Positions 8,653 to 17,669 are shown, numbered from the stretch's first letter. The stretch is DNA of 64,000 nucleotides from Crossiella cryophila (GCF_014204915.1 NZ_JACHMH010000001.1:5667501-5731500), one strand, 5' to 3'. Made by a program: numbers and translations. Notes: a model not told the origin generated them from the letters alone.

Positions 8653-9045
8653 TCAGGAGCCGTCACCACGGGATCGGGCCCGCGCCTCCAGCAGTTCCGC
8701 CCTTCGGGCCGCGTCGAGCGCTCCGCCCGAGGCCGAGGCGTTCAGCACCGGGTTGTAGGACCCCAGCAGCGGGTCGATGCCGCTGACCGCGTCGCCGGTC
8801 GGTCGCCAGTACTTGTTGAAGTCGTCGACGATGGTGGACATCGGGTGACCGGTGGCGAACTCGGTCGCGTCCAGCCCCAGGTGGACGAGCAGGACCGGGG
8901 TGCCGAGCGGGGACACCACCCCCGCTCGCGCGGGGACGACAGGTAGCGGGCCAGCGCGGTGCGGTCGATCAGGGGCTCGGGCCACGTGTGCCTGCGGGAC
9001 CGTGGCGGGCAGCAGGAGGGTAGGTCGGGCACGAAGCCGCCTTGG
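8653..9045 (-). pseudogene. Unrecognised gene interrupted by a CRISPR-like repeat
   Basis: On the minus strand a credible C-terminal segment (TPVLLVHLGLDATEFATGHP, continuing to RAELLEARARSRGDGS, stop 8653-8655) is open only up to the repeat-like element at 8912-8940. Upstream of that element another credible segment (WPEPLIDRTALARYL) is in a different frame. The natural reading is that one gene was split by the roughly 29-base element, which shifts the frame. The N-terminal part cannot be followed beyond about 9045. The family is not recognised. The alternative is chance joining of two unrelated scraps. Confidence 0.5.
8912..8940. repeat. Isolated type I-E-like CRISPR repeat inside a broken gene
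   Basis: On the minus strand the 29 bases begin GTCGTCCCCGCGCGAGC and continue with GGGGGTGG, close to the actinomycete type I-E repeat form with its short GC palindrome (CCCCGC..GCGGGG). No other copy occurs at spacer distance on either side. It lies between two segments of what looks like one gene, out of frame. No cas gene is in the window. Confidence 0.6.
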
Positions 9046-9304
9046 CAACTGTGTCGGGTGGCGTCGGTACCCATGCGGGTGCGACAGGTTCGTCCGAGCC
9101 CAGGATGGGACTTGCGGATCGTGCGCAGATTGCCGGAGCCTCGTTCTCTGGGGCTGGAGGAGGAGCCCAGGCAGATCGCAAACTGATCTGGCGGCTCAGA
9201 TGCGGCCGCTTTGCCTGCCTTGTGTCCCTGACTGGGTCGCTGACCGACAACATGTTTGATCTTGCTTGCTGCGGGTGCCTCGGATGGTGTCACGCGAGGC
9301 GTTG
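8941..9304. other. No intact gene; eroded DNA between gene fragment and integrase remnant
   Basis: Apart from the first 100 bases, which may be coding remains of the interrupted gene, I see no convincing reading frame, hairpin or repeat. Base composition is slightly less GC-rich than in the surrounding genes. Confidence 0.5.
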
Positions 9305-10396
9305 TCAGGCTGCTTGGGTTGCGCGGGGCGGGAACATGAGGTTCGCCGCGAGCCTGGCGCGTTGGTGGCTGGACGGCATCAGGTGGACGTAGGTCTTGAG
9401 CGTGAATGCCTCGGAGGTGTGTCCCAGGTAGGCGGCCAGTTCCTTGATGCTGACGCCCTGGGTGAGCATGTAGGAGGCGAACAGGTGGCGCATCTGGTGC
9501 ATGCCGTCTTCGTCGCCGGTGACGAAGTCCAGGCCGGCGTTGGCGAAGGCGGGCTGCCACTGGTCGCTGTTGAACATGGAGCCGATCCAGGCCCAGTCCT
9601 TGTTGTTGGTCAGCAACAGGTTGACCGTCTCGGTCCGCTTTCCGTCGCGGTGGGAAGATCTCGGCGTACTCGTCCAGCCCCTCGAGGATGCCTTCACCGA
9701 TGGGGACCGTGCGCGCCTTGTGGCCTTTGGGCAGCCGGAACGAGCGCAGTCCGCCCTTGTAGTGGATCTGGCGGTTGCAGTGGTAGACCATCTCCTCGCG
9801 GTCGACGTCATCCAGGGTGAAGGCCAGGATCTCGCCTTGGCGCAGTCCGAGTCCGGTGCCGAGTGGGACGCACACCTTTGACCTGTCCGCCAGTCCGGTG
9901 TGGACCTTGTGCAGCTTGGCTATGGGCCATGGGCGGATCGGCCGGGGGCGTGCTTTGGGGGCGGCGATCGACTTGCTGCGGCACGGGTTGAACCTGATCT
10001 TGCCTTCGACAGCTGCGGCGTCGAGCATCGCCGACAGGTGCGCCAGGCTTCTTGCTGGTAGGTCAAGGAGATTCCGCCGCTGGGCCGGTTCATCCATTCG
10101 AGCCAGTCTCGAAGTACGTCGACATCGACGCCGTCGAGGTACTTGTGGCCCATGAAAGCGTAGATCTGGCCCGCGTTCGGCGAGCGGTAGGTTTTTCCAT
10201 GAGGTCGTTCTCGGCCTTGGTCTTGAAGTCCCTCGCCAGTTCCATCTGTTTGTCCGGAAAGGACTGGGACTTCTCGTGGCCGTCAAGGTCGGTGTAGCGG
10301 ACGCGGTGGCGGTCACCGGTGCCGGACCGATTGAGCACCGGCTCGCCGGTGACCGGGTCCTTCTTGTCGCGAAACCAGCGGTTCCAAGCTCACTTC
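9305..10396 (-). pseudogene. Frameshifted tyrosine site-specific integrase
   Basis: Read on the minus strand, the parts of a phage or plasmid-type tyrosine recombinase appear in order but in four frames. The N-terminal part (RVRYTDLDGHEKSQSFPDKQ) breaks near 10195. The core-binding part (MGHKYLDGVDVDVLRDWLEW) breaks near 10040. The first catalytic Arg region (GLGLRQGEILAF, and LPKGHKARTVPIG) breaks near 9650. The C-terminal catalytic part has His-x-x-Arg (HQMRHLFASYML), LGHTSEAF and the Tyr nucleophile in LKTYVHLMP, ending at 9305. All catalytic residues survive, so inactivation is probably recent. No attachment-site duplication or other element genes are seen. Confidence 0.85.
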
Positions 10397-10408
10397 GGCC
10401 TCAGTGCT

Positions 10409-10437
10409 GAGACCCGCCCCGCGTGCGTGGGGACGAC
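10409..10437. repeat. Second isolated CRISPR-like repeat, diverged
   Basis: The 29 bases match the element at 8912-8940 in 23 positions, including the whole GGGGACGAC end. The short palindrome is kept with changes (CCCCGCGTGCGTGGGG). It lies just upstream of the integrase remnant. As a single diverged copy it may be a chance look-alike, but the shared end and same orientation argue for common origin. Confidence 0.45.
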
Positions 10438-10663
10438 ACTTCCTGAACAACAACGATTCCGTGCCGGTAGCCAACTCAGCATCAGGTCTGTTCCGGGGAA
10501 GCTCGTGCGAAAGCTGGCCCGCTTCGTGCTTCTGGCGCCCGGACCAGGTGACCTTGCGGCCCTGTCGGCGAGCGGGAGCCGGTGTCGTGCACGGAGTTGC
10601 TCCGGCCGTGTCGGGTATTGTCAGGCTTCAGATGGGCTCGATCAGCTCGTCCCGAACATGACG
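10438..10663. other. Gene-free stretch between integrase remnant and kamA terminator
   Basis: No reading frame with protein-like content is seen on either strand. Beyond the repeat-like element to its left and the hairpin to its right I see no structure. Confidence 0.5.
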
Positions 10664-10708
10664 AATGGACGGTGCGGAGCCCGGAAGTCGGGCTCCGCAC
10701 CGTCCATT
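10664..10708 (-). terminator. Perfect 20-bp hairpin after kamA
   Basis: A perfect 20-bp stem (10664-10683 with 10689-10708) with a 5-base loop begins 5 bases beyond the kamA stop. There is no long T run, as is usual in high-GC actinomycetes. It should stop kamA transcription and could also block read-through from the left. Confidence 0.85.
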
Positions 10709-10712
10709 GTGG

Positions 10713-12116
10713 TTAGTCGTTCTGGTGCTCGGTCCACCACTGCTTGCCGGTCTCCGGCAGCGAGGTGATCGGGTCGTAGTACGGGTACCGCCGGTCCAGT
10801 GCCGCGTCGTCCTGCAGCTCGATCCCGGTCCGGTAGTTCTTTGTCCAGTAGGAGATCCCGCGCTCCCGGTCGTACTCCGAGATCTGGTGCACCCACCGCT
10901 TCCCCACATACGGCACGTCACACACGATCCGCGGCGTCGCGTACCCCGGCAGGTACCCCATGATCGCGTGCTGGAGTTCCATCGCCTCCCACACCGCGAC
11001 CCGCCAGTGCTCGGCGTTCGGGATCATGTCGCACATGTAGAAGTAGTACGGCAGGATGTTCGCCTCGCCCTGCAACGCGAAACACAGGTCCAGCAACGCA
11101 TCCGGGGTCGCGTTCACTCCGCGCATCAGCACGCCCTGGTTGCGGACGTCGCGGACGCCTACCTCCATCGCGGTGCGGGCGGCCTCGGCGACCAGTGGGG
11201 TCACCGACTGGGCGTGGTTGACGTGGGTGTGGATGGCGAGGTTGACGCCGCGGCGGCGGGCGGTGCGGGCGACGCGCTCCAGGCCTTCGACGACCTTGGG
11301 CTGGAGCCAGTGCTGGGGGAGGCCGGCCAGGGCCTTGGTGGCCAGGCGGATGTCGCGGACGGTGGGGATGTCCAGCAGGCGCATCAGGAAGGATTCCAGT
11401 TGCGGCCAGGGGACGTTGGCGACGTCGCCGCCGGAGACGACCACGTCTCGGACGCCGGGGGTGCGTTTGAGGTAGTCGATCATCTGATCTTGCCGGTCCA
11501 CCGGTTTGAGGGACAGTTTGTGCTTGTCCACCAACGGGGTTGAGTTGCCGACCAGGTCCATCCGGGTGCAGTGACCGCAGTACTGCGGGCAGGTGGAGAG
11601 CATCTCCGCCAGCACCTTGGTCGGATAGCGGTGGGTCAGGCCCTCGACGACCCACATCTCCGCCTCGTGCAGGGAGTCGCGGCTGCTGTGCGGGTGGCTG
11701 GTCCACTCGCGCAGGCGGTCGCTGGCCACCGGCATCATGTAGTTGCGCACCGGGTCGGCCAGGAACGCCTTGGTGAACGCCTCGCCAGGGGACGCGCCCT
11801 CGGGGACCATGGTGTTGATCATCTGCGGTGGGATCAGCATCGACATGGTGGCCATGCGCTGCTGGTCGGCGTCGAGGTCCTCGTAGAAGTCCTCGGCGAG
11901 CAGATCGCCCATCACCTTGCGCAGCTGCTTGGCGTTCTTCACGCAGTTCACCCGTTGCCACTGCGCGTCGCGCCACTGCGCCTCGGTCACCGCACGCCAT
12001 CCTGGGAAGCGTCGCCAGTCGGGTTCGACCAGCTCCTTCCGGACATAGGTGTACGGCTGCCGAGCAGCGTGTTCGAGCGCCTCAGTCACCGACGCGACCT
12101 CGTGAACCGCAGTCAT
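10713..12116 (-). CDS. kamA: Lysine 2,3-aminomutase (radical SAM)
   Basis: KamA moves the alpha-amino group of L-lysine to the beta carbon, giving L-beta-lysine, using a [4Fe-4S] cluster, SAM and PLP. This 467-residue protein has the radical SAM motif C176-x3-C180-x2-C183 (TCPQYCGHC). It also has the SGGD SAM-binding segment (VVVSGGDVANVPW) and a late PGYATPRIVCDVPYVGK region where the PLP lysine of the family lies. The start ATG is followed by a 78-bp gap to the divergent kdd gene, and the next four genes encode later steps of the same pathway. Together these favour true lysine aminomutase over the EpmB or glutamate-mutase branches. The iron-sulphur cluster is oxygen-sensitive, notable in an aerobic-type actinomycete. 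Confidence 0.9.
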   Translation of the reverse strand: MTAVHEVASVTEALEHAARQPYTYVRKELVEPDWRRFPGWRAVTEAQWRDAQWQRVNCVKNAKQLRKVMGDLLAEDFYEDLDADQQRMATMSMLIPPQMINTMVPEGASPGEAFTKAFLADPVRNYMMPVASDRLREWTSHPHSSRDSLHEAEMWVVEGLTHRYPTKVLAEMLSTCPQYCGHCTRMDLVGNSTPLVDKHKLSLKPVDRQDQMIDYLKRTPGVRDVVVSGGDVANVPWPQLESFLMRLLDIPTVRDIRLATKALAGLPQHWLQPKVVEGLERVARTARRRGVNLAIHTHVNHAQSVTPLVAEAARTAMEVGVRDVRNQGVLMRGVNATPDALLDLCFALQGEANILPYYFYMCDMIPNAEHWRVAVWEAMELQHAIMGYLPGYATPRIVCDVPYVGKRWVHQISEYDRERGISYWTKNYRTGIELQDDAALDRRYPYYDPITSLPETGKQWWTEHQND

Positions 12117-12194
12117 AAGTACTCCTCGCCCTCAGGAAGACGTAAAGATATGCTGCCAGAGCGCAAGGCTGACGTAAATCTTCCGGAGGTGACT
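12117..12194. promoter_or_regulatory. Divergent promoter region kamA / kdd operon
   Basis: The 78 bases between the two divergent starts are less GC-rich than their surroundings and must carry the promoters of both kamA and the five-gene rightward operon, allowing joint control. No clear operator palindrome is visible. GGAGG at 12185-12189 serves the GTG of kdd at 12195. An ATG at 12150 in the same frame lacks such a site. Confidence 0.6.
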
Positions 12195-13250
12195 GTGACG
12201 GAGCGTGTTGATTCGTCCCCGTACGGTTTGCACCGCGTGATCGAGCCCGCCGGGGTGCTGCCCCAGCAGGCGTGGCGGTTGGACCCCGATCCGACGCCGG
12301 GTCCGGCCGAGGTCGTGATCGACGTGGAGCGGCTCAACCTGGACGCGGCCTCCTATCGCCAGCTCCGTGAAGCCCATCCGGACGCCGCTGACCTGCGGGC
12401 CGCCGTGCTGGGCATCGTGGCCGAGCGCGGCAAGATGCAGAACCCGGTGACCGGGTCCGGCGGCATGCTGATGGGCACCGTGCGCGCGGTCGGCCCGGAC
12501 TCGCCGCTGGGGCTCAAGCCCGGGGATCGGGTGGCCACGCTGGTCTCGCTGAGCCTGACGCCGCTGGTCATCACCGACGGGCTGGCCGGCTGGGACGGGG
12601 CGGGGGAGCAGGTGCCCTGCCGGGGGACCGCGGTGCTGTTCGGCCGTTCGATCGCCGCCGTTTTGCCCGCTGACCTGCCGGAATCGCTGGCGCTGTCCGT
12701 GCTGGACGTGTGCGGCGCGCCCGCGCTGACCGACCGGATCGTGCGCCGCAAGAACGTCGAACGCGGCCGCCCGGCCACCGTGTGCGTACTCGGTGGCGGC
12801 GGCAAGTCCGGCTCGTTGTCCCTGGTCGCGGCACGCCGGGCCGGGGCGGGGCGGCTGGTGGCGCTGGTGCCGACCGAGGCCGAGGCCGCCTCGGTGCGGG
12901 CCGCGGGGATCGCCGATGAGGTGGTGCTCGCCGACGCCCGGAACCCGGTCGCGGTCGGCGCGGCCGTCGGTGAGCAGGTCGACGTCACCGTGGTGTGCGT
13001 GGACGTGCCGGGCTGCGAGCACGGGGCGGTGCTGGCCACCGCGGACGGCGGCACGGTGATCTTCTTCTCGATGGCGACCTCCTTCAGCGCCGCCGCACTG
13101 GGTGCGGAGGGGCTGGCCGCCGATGTGGAGATGCTGGTCGGTAACGGCTACGTGCCCGGACACGCCGACTTCGCGCTGGACCTGCTGCGCGCCGAGCCGG
13201 GGGTCCGGATGATGTTCGAGGCCCGCGAACGGCAGACTTCGCCGGTGTGA
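12195..13250 (+). CDS. kdd: L-erythro-3,5-diaminohexanoate dehydrogenase
   Basis: Kdd oxidatively deaminates 3,5-diaminohexanoate, the product of lysine 5,6-aminomutase, to 5-amino-3-oxohexanoate with NAD(P)+. The 351-residue protein has a characteristic beginning (YGLHRVIEPAGVLPQQAWRL) and a Rossmann motif CVLGGGGKSGSLS in its second half, as expected for this family of about 340-350 residues. I chose the GTG at 12195 because GGAGG lies 5 bases upstream. It leads an operon whose next genes overlap it (amidohydrolase start at 13247). Assignment rests on family features plus the exact company of kamA, kamD, kamE and kal. Confidence 0.88.
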   Translation: MTERVDSSPYGLHRVIEPAGVLPQQAWRLDPDPTPGPAEVVIDVERLNLDAASYRQLREAHPDAADLRAAVLGIVAERGKMQNPVTGSGGMLMGTVRAVGPDSPLGLKPGDRVATLVSLSLTPLVITDGLAGWDGAGEQVPCRGTAVLFGRSIAAVLPADLPESLALSVLDVCGAPALTDRIVRRKNVERGRPATVCVLGGGGKSGSLSLVAARRAGAGRLVALVPTEAEAASVRAAGIADEVVLADARNPVAVGAAVGEQVDVTVVCVDVPGCEHGAVLATADGGTVIFFSMATSFSAAALGAEGLAADVEMLVGNGYVPGHADFALDLLRAEPGVRMMFEARERQTSPV

Positions 13251-14881
13251 CCACCATGAGCCTCCCGAACCCCGCCACCACGACGCTGCTGCTGGGCGGC
13301 CGCGTGCACTCGCCCGCCGCGCCCGATGCCACCGCCATGGCCGTCGCCGACGGCACCGTGGTCTGGGTCGGGCAGGACTCGGTCGGCCGCGCCCTGCACC
13401 CGGACGCCGAGGTCATCGACCTGGACGGCGCGTTCGTCGCGCCCGCCTTCGTGGACGCGCACGTGCACGCCACCTCCGCCGGGCTGCTCTACAGCGGTCT
13501 GGACCTCACCGGCTGCCGCACCCTCGGCCAGTGCCTGGACCTGGTCCGCGCCTACGCCGCCGAGCACCCCGGCGTGCTGATCTGGGGGCACGGCTGGGAG
13601 GAGGTCAACTGGGCCGAGGGCCGGCCGCCGACCCGCGCCGAACTGGACGAGGCCGCCGGGGGCGCGCCGGTCTACCTGTCCCGGATCGACGTGCACTCCG
13701 CCCTGGTCACCACCGCTCTGCTGCACCGCGCCCCGGGGGCCAGGGACGCCGACGGCTGGTCCGAGCAGGGCCCGCTGGCCCGCGCGGCGCACCACCACGT
13801 GCGCCGGGCGGCCAAGGAATCGCTGACCACCGCCCAGCGGCAGCAGGCCCAGCGGCTCTTCCTCAAGCACGCGGCGAGTCTCGGGGTGGCCGCGGTGCAC
13901 GAGTGCGCCGGACCGGACATCTCCAGCCCCGAGGACCTCACCGACCTGCTGCGACTGTCCGCGGCCGGGGACGTGCCGCAGGTCTTCGGCTACTGGGGCG
14001 AGGCGGGCGGGCTGGCCGTGGCCAAGGAACTCGGCGCCACCGGGGTGGCCGGGGACCTGTTCGTGGACGGCGCGCTCGGCTCGCGCACCGCCGCGCTGTG
14101 CGAGCCCTACACCGACGACCCGAGTACCTCCGGCGCGCTCTACCTGGACGCCGACGCGGTCGCCGAGCACCTCATCGCCTGCACCAGGGCCGGGGTGCAG
14201 GGCGGGTTCCACGTCATCGGCGACCGGGCGGTTGCCCAGGTCGTGGCGGGCTTCGCCAAGGCGGAGAACGTGGTCGGCGCGGCCGCACTGGCCGCCAGGC
14301 ACCACCGCCTGGAGCACCTGGAGATGGTCACCGCCGAACAGGCCGCGCGGCTGGCCGGGTGGGGCGTGATCGCCTCCATGCAGCCGCTGTTCGACGACGC
14401 CTGGGGCGGCACCGACCGCGCCTACGCCCAGCGCCTGGGCCTGCCCCGCGGCGCCCAGCTCAACCCCTTCGCCACCGTCGCCGCGGCAGGCATGGTGCTC
14501 GCCTTCGGCTCGGACGTGCCGGTCACCCCGGTGGACCCGTGGGCGACCGTGCGCGCCGCCGTGTACCACCGCACCGAGGGCCTGGGCATCTCGCCGAGGG
14601 CCGCCTTCACCGCGCACACCCGCGGCGGCTGGCGGGCCGCAGGCATCCAGGACGGCATCAGCGGCACCCTGCAGCCCGGCGCACCCGCCACCTACGCGGT
14701 GTGGTCGGCGGGGGAGCTGGTGGTGGCCGCGCCCGATGAGAAGGTGCAGCGCTGGTCCACCGACCCGCGCTCCCGGGTGCCCGCCCTGCCCCGGCTGGAC
14801 GCCGACGCCGAACTGCCGCGCTGCCTGCGCACCGTGTTGCGCGGGCGCACCATCCACCACATCGAGGAGGACCGCCGGTGA
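13247..14881 (+). CDS. Amidohydrolase family 3 (YtcJ-like) metal-dependent hydrolase
   Basis: The 544-residue protein is a metal-dependent TIM-barrel amidohydrolase. It shows the HxH pair (VDAHVHA, about residue 68), a later His in GGFHVIGDRA, another in RLEHLEMV, and the catalytic Asp in FGSDVPVTP. Members hydrolyse N-acyl, formamide, lactam or related C-N bonds. It starts four bases inside kdd (GTGA overlap) and its end overlaps kamD, so it is made together with the lysine-degrading enzymes. No amidohydrolase is a standard part of the clostridial lysine fermentation. It could open a cyclised or acylated intermediate, or free lysine from a precursor, but that is inference. Substrate unknown. 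Confidence 0.8.
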   Translation: MTTMSLPNPATTTLLLGGRVHSPAAPDATAMAVADGTVVWVGQDSVGRALHPDAEVIDLDGAFVAPAFVDAHVHATSAGLLYSGLDLTGCRTLGQCLDLVRAYAAEHPGVLIWGHGWEEVNWAEGRPPTRAELDEAAGGAPVYLSRIDVHSALVTTALLHRAPGARDADGWSEQGPLARAAHHHVRRAAKESLTTAQRQQAQRLFLKHAASLGVAAVHECAGPDISSPEDLTDLLRLSAAGDVPQVFGYWGEAGGLAVAKELGATGVAGDLFVDGALGSRTAALCEPYTDDPSTSGALYLDADAVAEHLIACTRAGVQGGFHVIGDRAVAQVVAGFAKAENVVGAAALAARHHRLEHLEMVTAEQAARLAGWGVIASMQPLFDDAWGGTDRAYAQRLGLPRGAQLNPFATVAAAGMVLAFGSDVPVTPVDPWATVRAAVYHRTEGLGISPRAAFTAHTRGGWRAAGIQDGISGTLQPGAPATYAVWSAGELVVAAPDEKVQRWSTDPRSRVPALPRLDADAELPRCLRTVLRGRTIHHIEEDRR

Positions 14882-16461
14882 GCCGCGAGACAATGCTCGA
14901 CCTCGACGCGGAGGTCGTCGCACGGGCCAGGCGGCTGGCGGCCGAGGCCGCCCTGCCGGTGGTCACCCTGGCCAAGGCGCACACCACGGTCGCGGTGGAA
15001 CGCGCCACCCTGCGCCTGGCCGGGATCACCGGCGCGGACACCACCCATCGCGCTGGCGATGTGCCCTGGGTGAACCGGGTGGTGGACACCGTGCGCGAGC
15101 ACTGCGGCCTGGAGCACGGATCGGTGCTGCCGGTCTTCCACGCCTTGCGGGAACACGGTTTCGGCGATCTGACCGAGCTGGCCGAGGCCACCGCGGCCGG
15201 TCAGGTCACCTTCACCGTGCCCACCGGGAAAGCCGCCGAGCGGGCGGCCAAGACCGCGCGGGTGGCCATCGCCAAGGGCATGCGGCGGATCGACCGCAAC
15301 CGCGCCCAGCGGGCCAAACTCGTCGACCGCATCGGCGATCCGGCGCAGCGGCCGTGGATCTACCTGATCGTGGCCACCGGCGACATCGACGAGGACGTGG
15401 TGCAGGCCTGCAACGCCGCCCGCGCCGGAGCCGATGTGATCGCGGTGATCCGCTCCACCGGACAGTCCCTTTTGGACTATGTGCCGGAAGGCGCCACGCA
15501 CCACGGGTTCGCAGGGACCTATGCGACACAGGAGAATTTCCGCATCATGCGGGCCGCGCTGGACGAGGTGAGCAAGGAGGTCGGCCGGTATGTGCGGCTG
15601 ACCAACTACGCCTCCGGCCTGTGCATGCCCGAGATCGCGGTGCTCGGCGGGCTGGAACGCCTGGACATGATGCTCAACGACTGCATGTACGGCATCCTGT
15701 TCCGCGATATCAACCCGATCAGAACCTTTGTGGACCAACGCTTCTCCCGCCAGGTGCACGCCCGCGCCGGGATCATCATCAACACCGGCGAGGACAACTA
15801 CCTCACCACCGCGGACGCGGTCGAGGCCGCGCACACCGTCACGGTCTCCCAGCTGCTCAACGAGCACTTCGCGCACGAGGCCGGGCTGCCGGACGAGCTG
15901 CTCGGCCTCGGCCACGCCTTCGAGATCAACCCGGAGCTGCCGGACTCCTTCCGGATGGAACTCGCGCACGCGCTGCTGGCCCGCGAGCTGTTCCCGGACG
16001 CGCCGCTGAAGTGGATGCCGCCGACCAAGCACATGACCGGCGACGTTTTCCGCGGCCACCTCCTCGACGGCTTCTTCAACCTGGCGGGGGTGCTCACTGG
16101 GCAGAGCATCCTGTTGGTGGGCATGATGACCGAGGCCGTGGTGACCCCGTGGCTCTCCGACCGCGACCTGGCCCTGGCCAACGTGCGCTACGTGCTCAAC
16201 GCCGCCGGACGGCTGGCCGAGGACTTCCGGCCGGCCCCGGACGGCTTCATCGTCAAGCGCGCCAACCAGGTCCTCGGCGAGGCGGTCGACCTGCTGGAGC
16301 GAGTGGTCGACGACGGGCTGCTCACCGCGATCGCGCAGGGCACCTTCGGGTTGATGAAACGCCCGCCGGACGGCGGCAAGGGCGCGGACGGCGTGATCGT
16401 CAAGGCGGACGGGTACGTCAACCCGGCCAGTGACCTGCTGGATGAGGGGAGCGACCGATGA
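14878..16461 (+). CDS. kamD: Lysine 5,6-aminomutase alpha subunit
   Basis: KamD forms the TIM-barrel subunit of the adenosylcobalamin- and PLP-dependent 5,6-aminomutase, which moves the terminal amino group of L-beta-lysine (or D-lysine) to carbon 5. The 527-residue length is close to the usual 515-520. Long conserved stretches such as NRAQRAKLVDRIGDPAQRPW and GLCMPEIAVLGGLERLDMML are intact, and no frameshift is seen. The GTG start overlaps the end of the amidohydrolase gene, and the end overlaps kamE, as expected for subunits made in equal amounts. Confidence 0.92.
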   Translation: MSRETMLDLDAEVVARARRLAAEAALPVVTLAKAHTTVAVERATLRLAGITGADTTHRAGDVPWVNRVVDTVREHCGLEHGSVLPVFHALREHGFGDLTELAEATAAGQVTFTVPTGKAAERAAKTARVAIAKGMRRIDRNRAQRAKLVDRIGDPAQRPWIYLIVATGDIDEDVVQACNAARAGADVIAVIRSTGQSLLDYVPEGATHHGFAGTYATQENFRIMRAALDEVSKEVGRYVRLTNYASGLCMPEIAVLGGLERLDMMLNDCMYGILFRDINPIRTFVDQRFSRQVHARAGIIINTGEDNYLTTADAVEAAHTVTVSQLLNEHFAHEAGLPDELLGLGHAFEINPELPDSFRMELAHALLARELFPDAPLKWMPPTKHMTGDVFRGHLLDGFFNLAGVLTGQSILLVGMMTEAVVTPWLSDRDLALANVRYVLNAAGRLAEDFRPAPDGFIVKRANQVLGEAVDLLERVVDDGLLTAIAQGTFGLMKRPPDGGKGADGVIVKADGYVNPASDLLDEGSDR

Positions 16462-17204
16462 GCGAGAAGCGGCACGTCCGCCCGTACGGGGACACCACCG
16501 GCGACGGCATGGTGCAGATGTCCTTCACCCTGCCCGTCCCGCACGGCCCGCGCGCCGAGGGCGCCGCCCAGCAGCTGGCCAACAAGATGGGCATGGACCC
16601 GGCCATGGTGGTGCACTCCAACCCCATCGGCGCCGACTTCACCTTCGTGGTGGTCTACGGCTCGGTGCAGCACATCATCGACCTGGACGCCGTGCAGGTG
16701 GTCGAACGCGAGTACCCGCTGCTGACCCCCTCCGACATCAACGCCACGGTGAAGAAGCGGTTGCGCCGCAAGATGACCGTGGTCGGCGCCTGCATCGGCA
16801 CCGACGCGCACACCGTGGGCATCGACGCCATCCTCAACATCAAGGGCTTCGCGGGCGAGAAGGGCCTGGAGTACTACCGGGAACTGCGCGTGATCAACCT
16901 GGGCGCCCAGGTCACCGTGCCCGAGCTGGTCAAGCGGGCCCGCGCGGAGAAGGCCGACGCGGTGCTGATCTCCCAGGTGGTCACCCAGCGGGACGCGCAC
17001 ATCCACAACACCCAGGAGATGTCCGCGGCCTTCCGCGAGGCCATGGGCGAACGCCGCCCACTGCTGGTGGCGGGCGGGCCCAGGTTCGACCCGCTGATGG
17101 CGGGCGAACTCGGCGTGGACCGGGTCTTCGGCCGCGGCACCACCCCGGGTGAGGTGGCCAGTTTCCTGGTCCACGCGATGAACGAGCGGAAGGTGGCGGT
17201 GTGA
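16458..17204 (+). CDS. kamE: Lysine 5,6-aminomutase beta subunit (cobalamin- and PLP-binding)
   Basis: The 248-residue beta subunit carries the base-off cobalamin motif D116-A-H118-T-V-G121; His118 should ligate cobalt. Lys129 (in NIKGF), eleven residues after that His, corresponds in spacing to the lysine that holds PLP in characterised KamE proteins. The N-terminal dimerisation part (residues 1-100) and the Rossmann-like B12 domain (105-248) are complete. The ATG overlaps the kamD stop, and the stop overlaps the kal start. No cobalamin riboswitch fits between these genes, so any B12 control would act at the promoter before kdd. Confidence 0.93.
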   Translation: MSEKRHVRPYGDTTGDGMVQMSFTLPVPHGPRAEGAAQQLANKMGMDPAMVVHSNPIGADFTFVVVYGSVQHIIDLDAVQVVEREYPLLTPSDINATVKKRLRRKMTVVGACIGTDAHTVGIDAILNIKGFAGEKGLEYYRELRVINLGAQVTVPELVKRARAEKADAVLISQVVTQRDAHIHNTQEMSAAFREAMGERRPLLVAGGPRFDPLMAGELGVDRVFGRGTTPGEVASFLVHAMNERKVAV

Positions 17205-17599
17205 GCGCGGCACTGGTCGAAGGGTTCTCGGTCACGCACAGCCGGTATGTGCCGTACGCGCACGCCCATTACGGCGGCAACCTGGTCGACGGCGCCTACA
17301 GCCTGGGCCTGTTCGGCGATGTGGCCACCGAGCTGTGCATCCGGACCGACGGCGACGAGGGCCTCTTCGCCGGATACTCGGGCGTGGAGTTCCTGGCGCC
17401 GCTGCACGCCGGGGACGTGGTCGAGGTGACCGCCACGCTGACCCGGATCGGCAACCGGTCCCGGTCGGTGGCCTTCGAGGCGCGGGTGACCTGCCGGGCC
17501 AACCCGGACCGGGGCCCGTCCTCGGCGGATGTGCTGGCCGAGCCGCTGGTGATCACCAGGGCGACCGGCACGGTGGTGGTGCCGCTGCCAGGGGGCTGA
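17201..17599 (+). CDS. kal: 3-aminobutyryl-CoA ammonia-lyase (hotdog fold)
   Basis: Kal removes ammonia from L-3-aminobutyryl-CoA to give crotonyl-CoA. The 132-residue hotdog protein shows the family's opening ([20 protein letters not shown]) with its conserved His/Gly/Asp and the central [17 protein letters not shown] strand. It is the last gene of the kdd operon and overlaps kamE by four bases. Its substrate is normally made by Kce from 5-amino-3-oxohexanoate and acetyl-CoA. No kce gene is within reach, so the cluster is incomplete or kce lies elsewhere. Hotdog proteins are diverse and the specific name depends on context. Confidence 0.82.
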   Translation: MSAALVEGFSVTHSRYVPYAHAHYGGNLVDGAYSLGLFGDVATELCIRTDGDEGLFAGYSGVEFLAPLHAGDVVEVTATLTRIGNRSRSVAFEARVTCRANPDRGPSSADVLAEPLVITRATGTVVVPLPGG

Positions 17600-17669
17600 G
17601 CGCCTGCTGTGACCCAGCCATGACATAACGCGGATATCACGCGGACATGGCGGGGCCAGGTTGGCGAGC

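Noticed and set aside
12117-12194. Cobalamin riboswitch before the kdd-kamDE operon
   Set aside because: The leader is only 78 bp and shared with a divergent gene; no B12-box-like sequence or room for the fold.
12132-13163. Minus-strand frame opposite kdd
   Set aside because: No recognisable protein features; kdd is supported by family sequence, ribosome site and operon overlap.
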